In this document: positions 63,226-64,000 of the stretch, piece after piece
Position numbering within the stretch: position 1 is the first letter of the stretch
How the letters are laid out: every line of letters starts with the position of its first letter
NCBI GenBank assembly: GCA_944391495.1
Contig: CALXTU010000005.1
Span: forward strand, 27,090-91,089
DNA: 64,000 bases
Origin: an uncultured Alphaproteobacteria bacterium
Lineage (GTDB): Bacteria > Pseudomonadota > Alphaproteobacteria > RF32 > CAG-239
Direction: 5' to 3'
Position numbers and translations under genes: made by a program
Notes under the pieces: generated by a model
Told to the model about the DNA's origin: nothing
The model's input: only the letters and a program-made list of their open reading frames with translations
Database searches by the model: none

Positions 63226-64000
63226 AACTGTTCTCGTTTCTGCTTACTTTATTGTTTTTAACCTCCTGTTCCGAAGAAGTAGAACAAAAGCCGACCACGC
63301 CTTTGACAATCAGCACGTCTAACGGTGAAATCCGCTTCAACGTTGAAGTGGCGCAAACGCCCGAAGAACTGCAAAAAGGCCTGATGTATCGTACCCAGAT
63401 GCCCTTAAACAACGGTATGATTTTCAGCATTTATCCCGTGCGGCCGACCGGTATGTGGATGAAAAATACCAAAATCGCTTTAGATATGCTGTTTGTGGCA
63501 CCTGATGCATCAATCAGCATGATTAAAGAAAATGCCACTCCGATGTCCGAGGATCTGATTATTTCCCGTGATCCCGTCCGGGCGGTTATTGAATTAAATG
63601 CCGGTCAGGTAAAACGCTACGGCATAAAGGTAGGCGACAAAGTCAGCCATGCACTTTTAAGCAATTTGACCACCCTGTCTGATGTTCCGGCTACTCAGCC
63701 GGCCGTCATTTCCAAAGGTCCCAATGCCCCGGCGGCAGGTCCGGTCATTCCTAAAGGTCCCAATGCTCCGGCGGCAGGTCCGGTCATTCCTAAAGGTCCC
63801 AATGCCCCGGCAGCAGGCCCTGTTATTCCTAAAGGTCCCAATGCCCCGGCAGCAGGCCCTGTTATTCCTAAAGGTCCTAATGCTCCGGCGGCAGGTCCGG
63901 TCATTCCCAAAGGTCCTAATGCCCCGGCGGCAGGTCCGGTCATTCCCAAAGGTCCTAATGCCCCGGCGGCAGGTCCGGTCATTCCCAAAGGTCCTAATGC
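63222..64000 (+). CDS. DUF192 lipoprotein with a 13-residue tandem-repeat tail, 3' end outside the window
   Basis: Lipoprotein signal with lipobox LTSC (Cys16). The DUF192 domain (about 30-140) has [40 protein letters not shown] and [20 protein letters not shown], typical of secreted DUF192 proteins. After residue 165 the chain is [13 protein letters not shown] repeated seven times and still continuing at the edge. Such a Pro-rich tail is not part of DUF192 and suggests surface display or wall spanning. AAAGGAG lies 11 nt ahead; ATGA overlap with the Panacea-like gene. Confidence 0.85.
   Translation, partial: MKLFSFLLTLLFLTSCSEEVEQKPTTPLTISTSNGEIRFNVEVAQTPEELQKGLMYRTQMPLNNGMIFSIYPVRPTGMWMKNTKIALDMLFVAPDASISMIKENATPMSEDLIISRDPVRAVIELNAGQVKRYGIKVGDKVSHALLSNLTTLSDVPATQPAVISKGPNAPAAGPVIPKGPNAPAAGPVIPKGPNAPAAGPVIPKGPNAPAAGPVIPKGPNAPAAGPVIPKGPNAPAAGPVIPKGPNAPAAGPVIPKGPN
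63717..64000 (+). repeat. 39-bp in-frame tandem repeat (7 full copies, continuing)
   Basis: Units start at 63717 and every 39 bp after. Units differ only at silent positions (CCC/CCT, GGT/GGC, GTC/GTT), so the protein repeat [13 protein letters not shown] is preserved. Adjacent units share silent variants (for example 63795-63872), a sign of recent unit duplication. Confidence 0.95.

Noticed and set aside
63717..64000. CRISPR array
   Set aside because: The 39-bp units are contiguous without spacers and lie in frame inside a coding sequence.

Overview
The window looks like a contiguous piece of an alphaproteobacterial chromosome of moderate GC, coding on both strands with short intergenic gaps. 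Alphaproteobacterial signs are priA next to xerC, a dgt / SPOR / nagZ / TatA-like gene order, a FlaF-type flagellar protein, and a GTG-started S21. An [FeFe]-hydrogenase maturase (HydE), a rubredoxin-first (reverse-type) rubrerythrin, GlcNAc catabolism (NagA, NagB) and many surface lipoproteins suggest an anaerobic or microaerophilic, motile, host- or gut-associated bacterium. That assignment is inference from gene content.

Layout. 1-6.6 kb: replication restart and recombination (priA, xerC), rpmG, an S41 peptidase with exonuclease III, dgt. 6.6-10.3 kb: envelope block (SPOR protein, M50 peptidase, NagZ, TatA-like protein) and small unknowns. 10.4-15.9 kb: TPR protein, DUF58/MoxR pair, UvrD helicase, tRNA-Met. 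16.0-19.2 kb: a strong promoter driving a structured RNA ahead of a PEGA-like lipoprotein, then a four-gene minus-strand operon with a tandem ArsR protein and a thioredoxin-like lipoprotein. 19.3-23.2 kb: tRNA-Arg with an 80-bp duplicated 3' end, then motA-motB-nagA-nagB. 23.2-30.4 kb: rpmI-rplT-pheS-pheT, a lysine-rich membrane protein, lolC-lolD. 30.5-34.6 kb: flgF-flgG-flgA-flgH and a duplicated FlaF under a near-perfect sigma-54 promoter.

34.6-46.7 kb: a lectin-like fragment and micro-ORF, rubrerythrin, nucleotidyltransferase-like protein, RND efflux pair, rplM-rpsI, a secreted cysteine-rich protein, ssb, a solute-binding protein, an M14 deacylase and a GNAT. The GNAT is preceded by an arginine-rich leader peptide and a textbook 1:2 / 2:3 / 3:4 attenuator. 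46.9-52.7 kb: uvrA, an unrecognised 513-aa protein and a FadL-type porin. 52.9-54.6 kb: rpsU, dispersed repeats, and a compositionally foreign gene with a structured leader and its own terminator. 54.6-64 kb: an Aas-like acyltransferase/ligase, tetR-hydE, DUF502, recJ, an OmpA lipoprotein, a Panacea-like protein overlapping a DUF192 lipoprotein with a 39-bp coding repeat that runs off the right edge.

The observations I rate highest are the arginine-codon attenuator (46700-46828), the structured RNA at about 16077-16300, and the transferred cassette at 53599-54570. No CRISPR array, reverse transcriptase, transposase or phage structural gene was seen.
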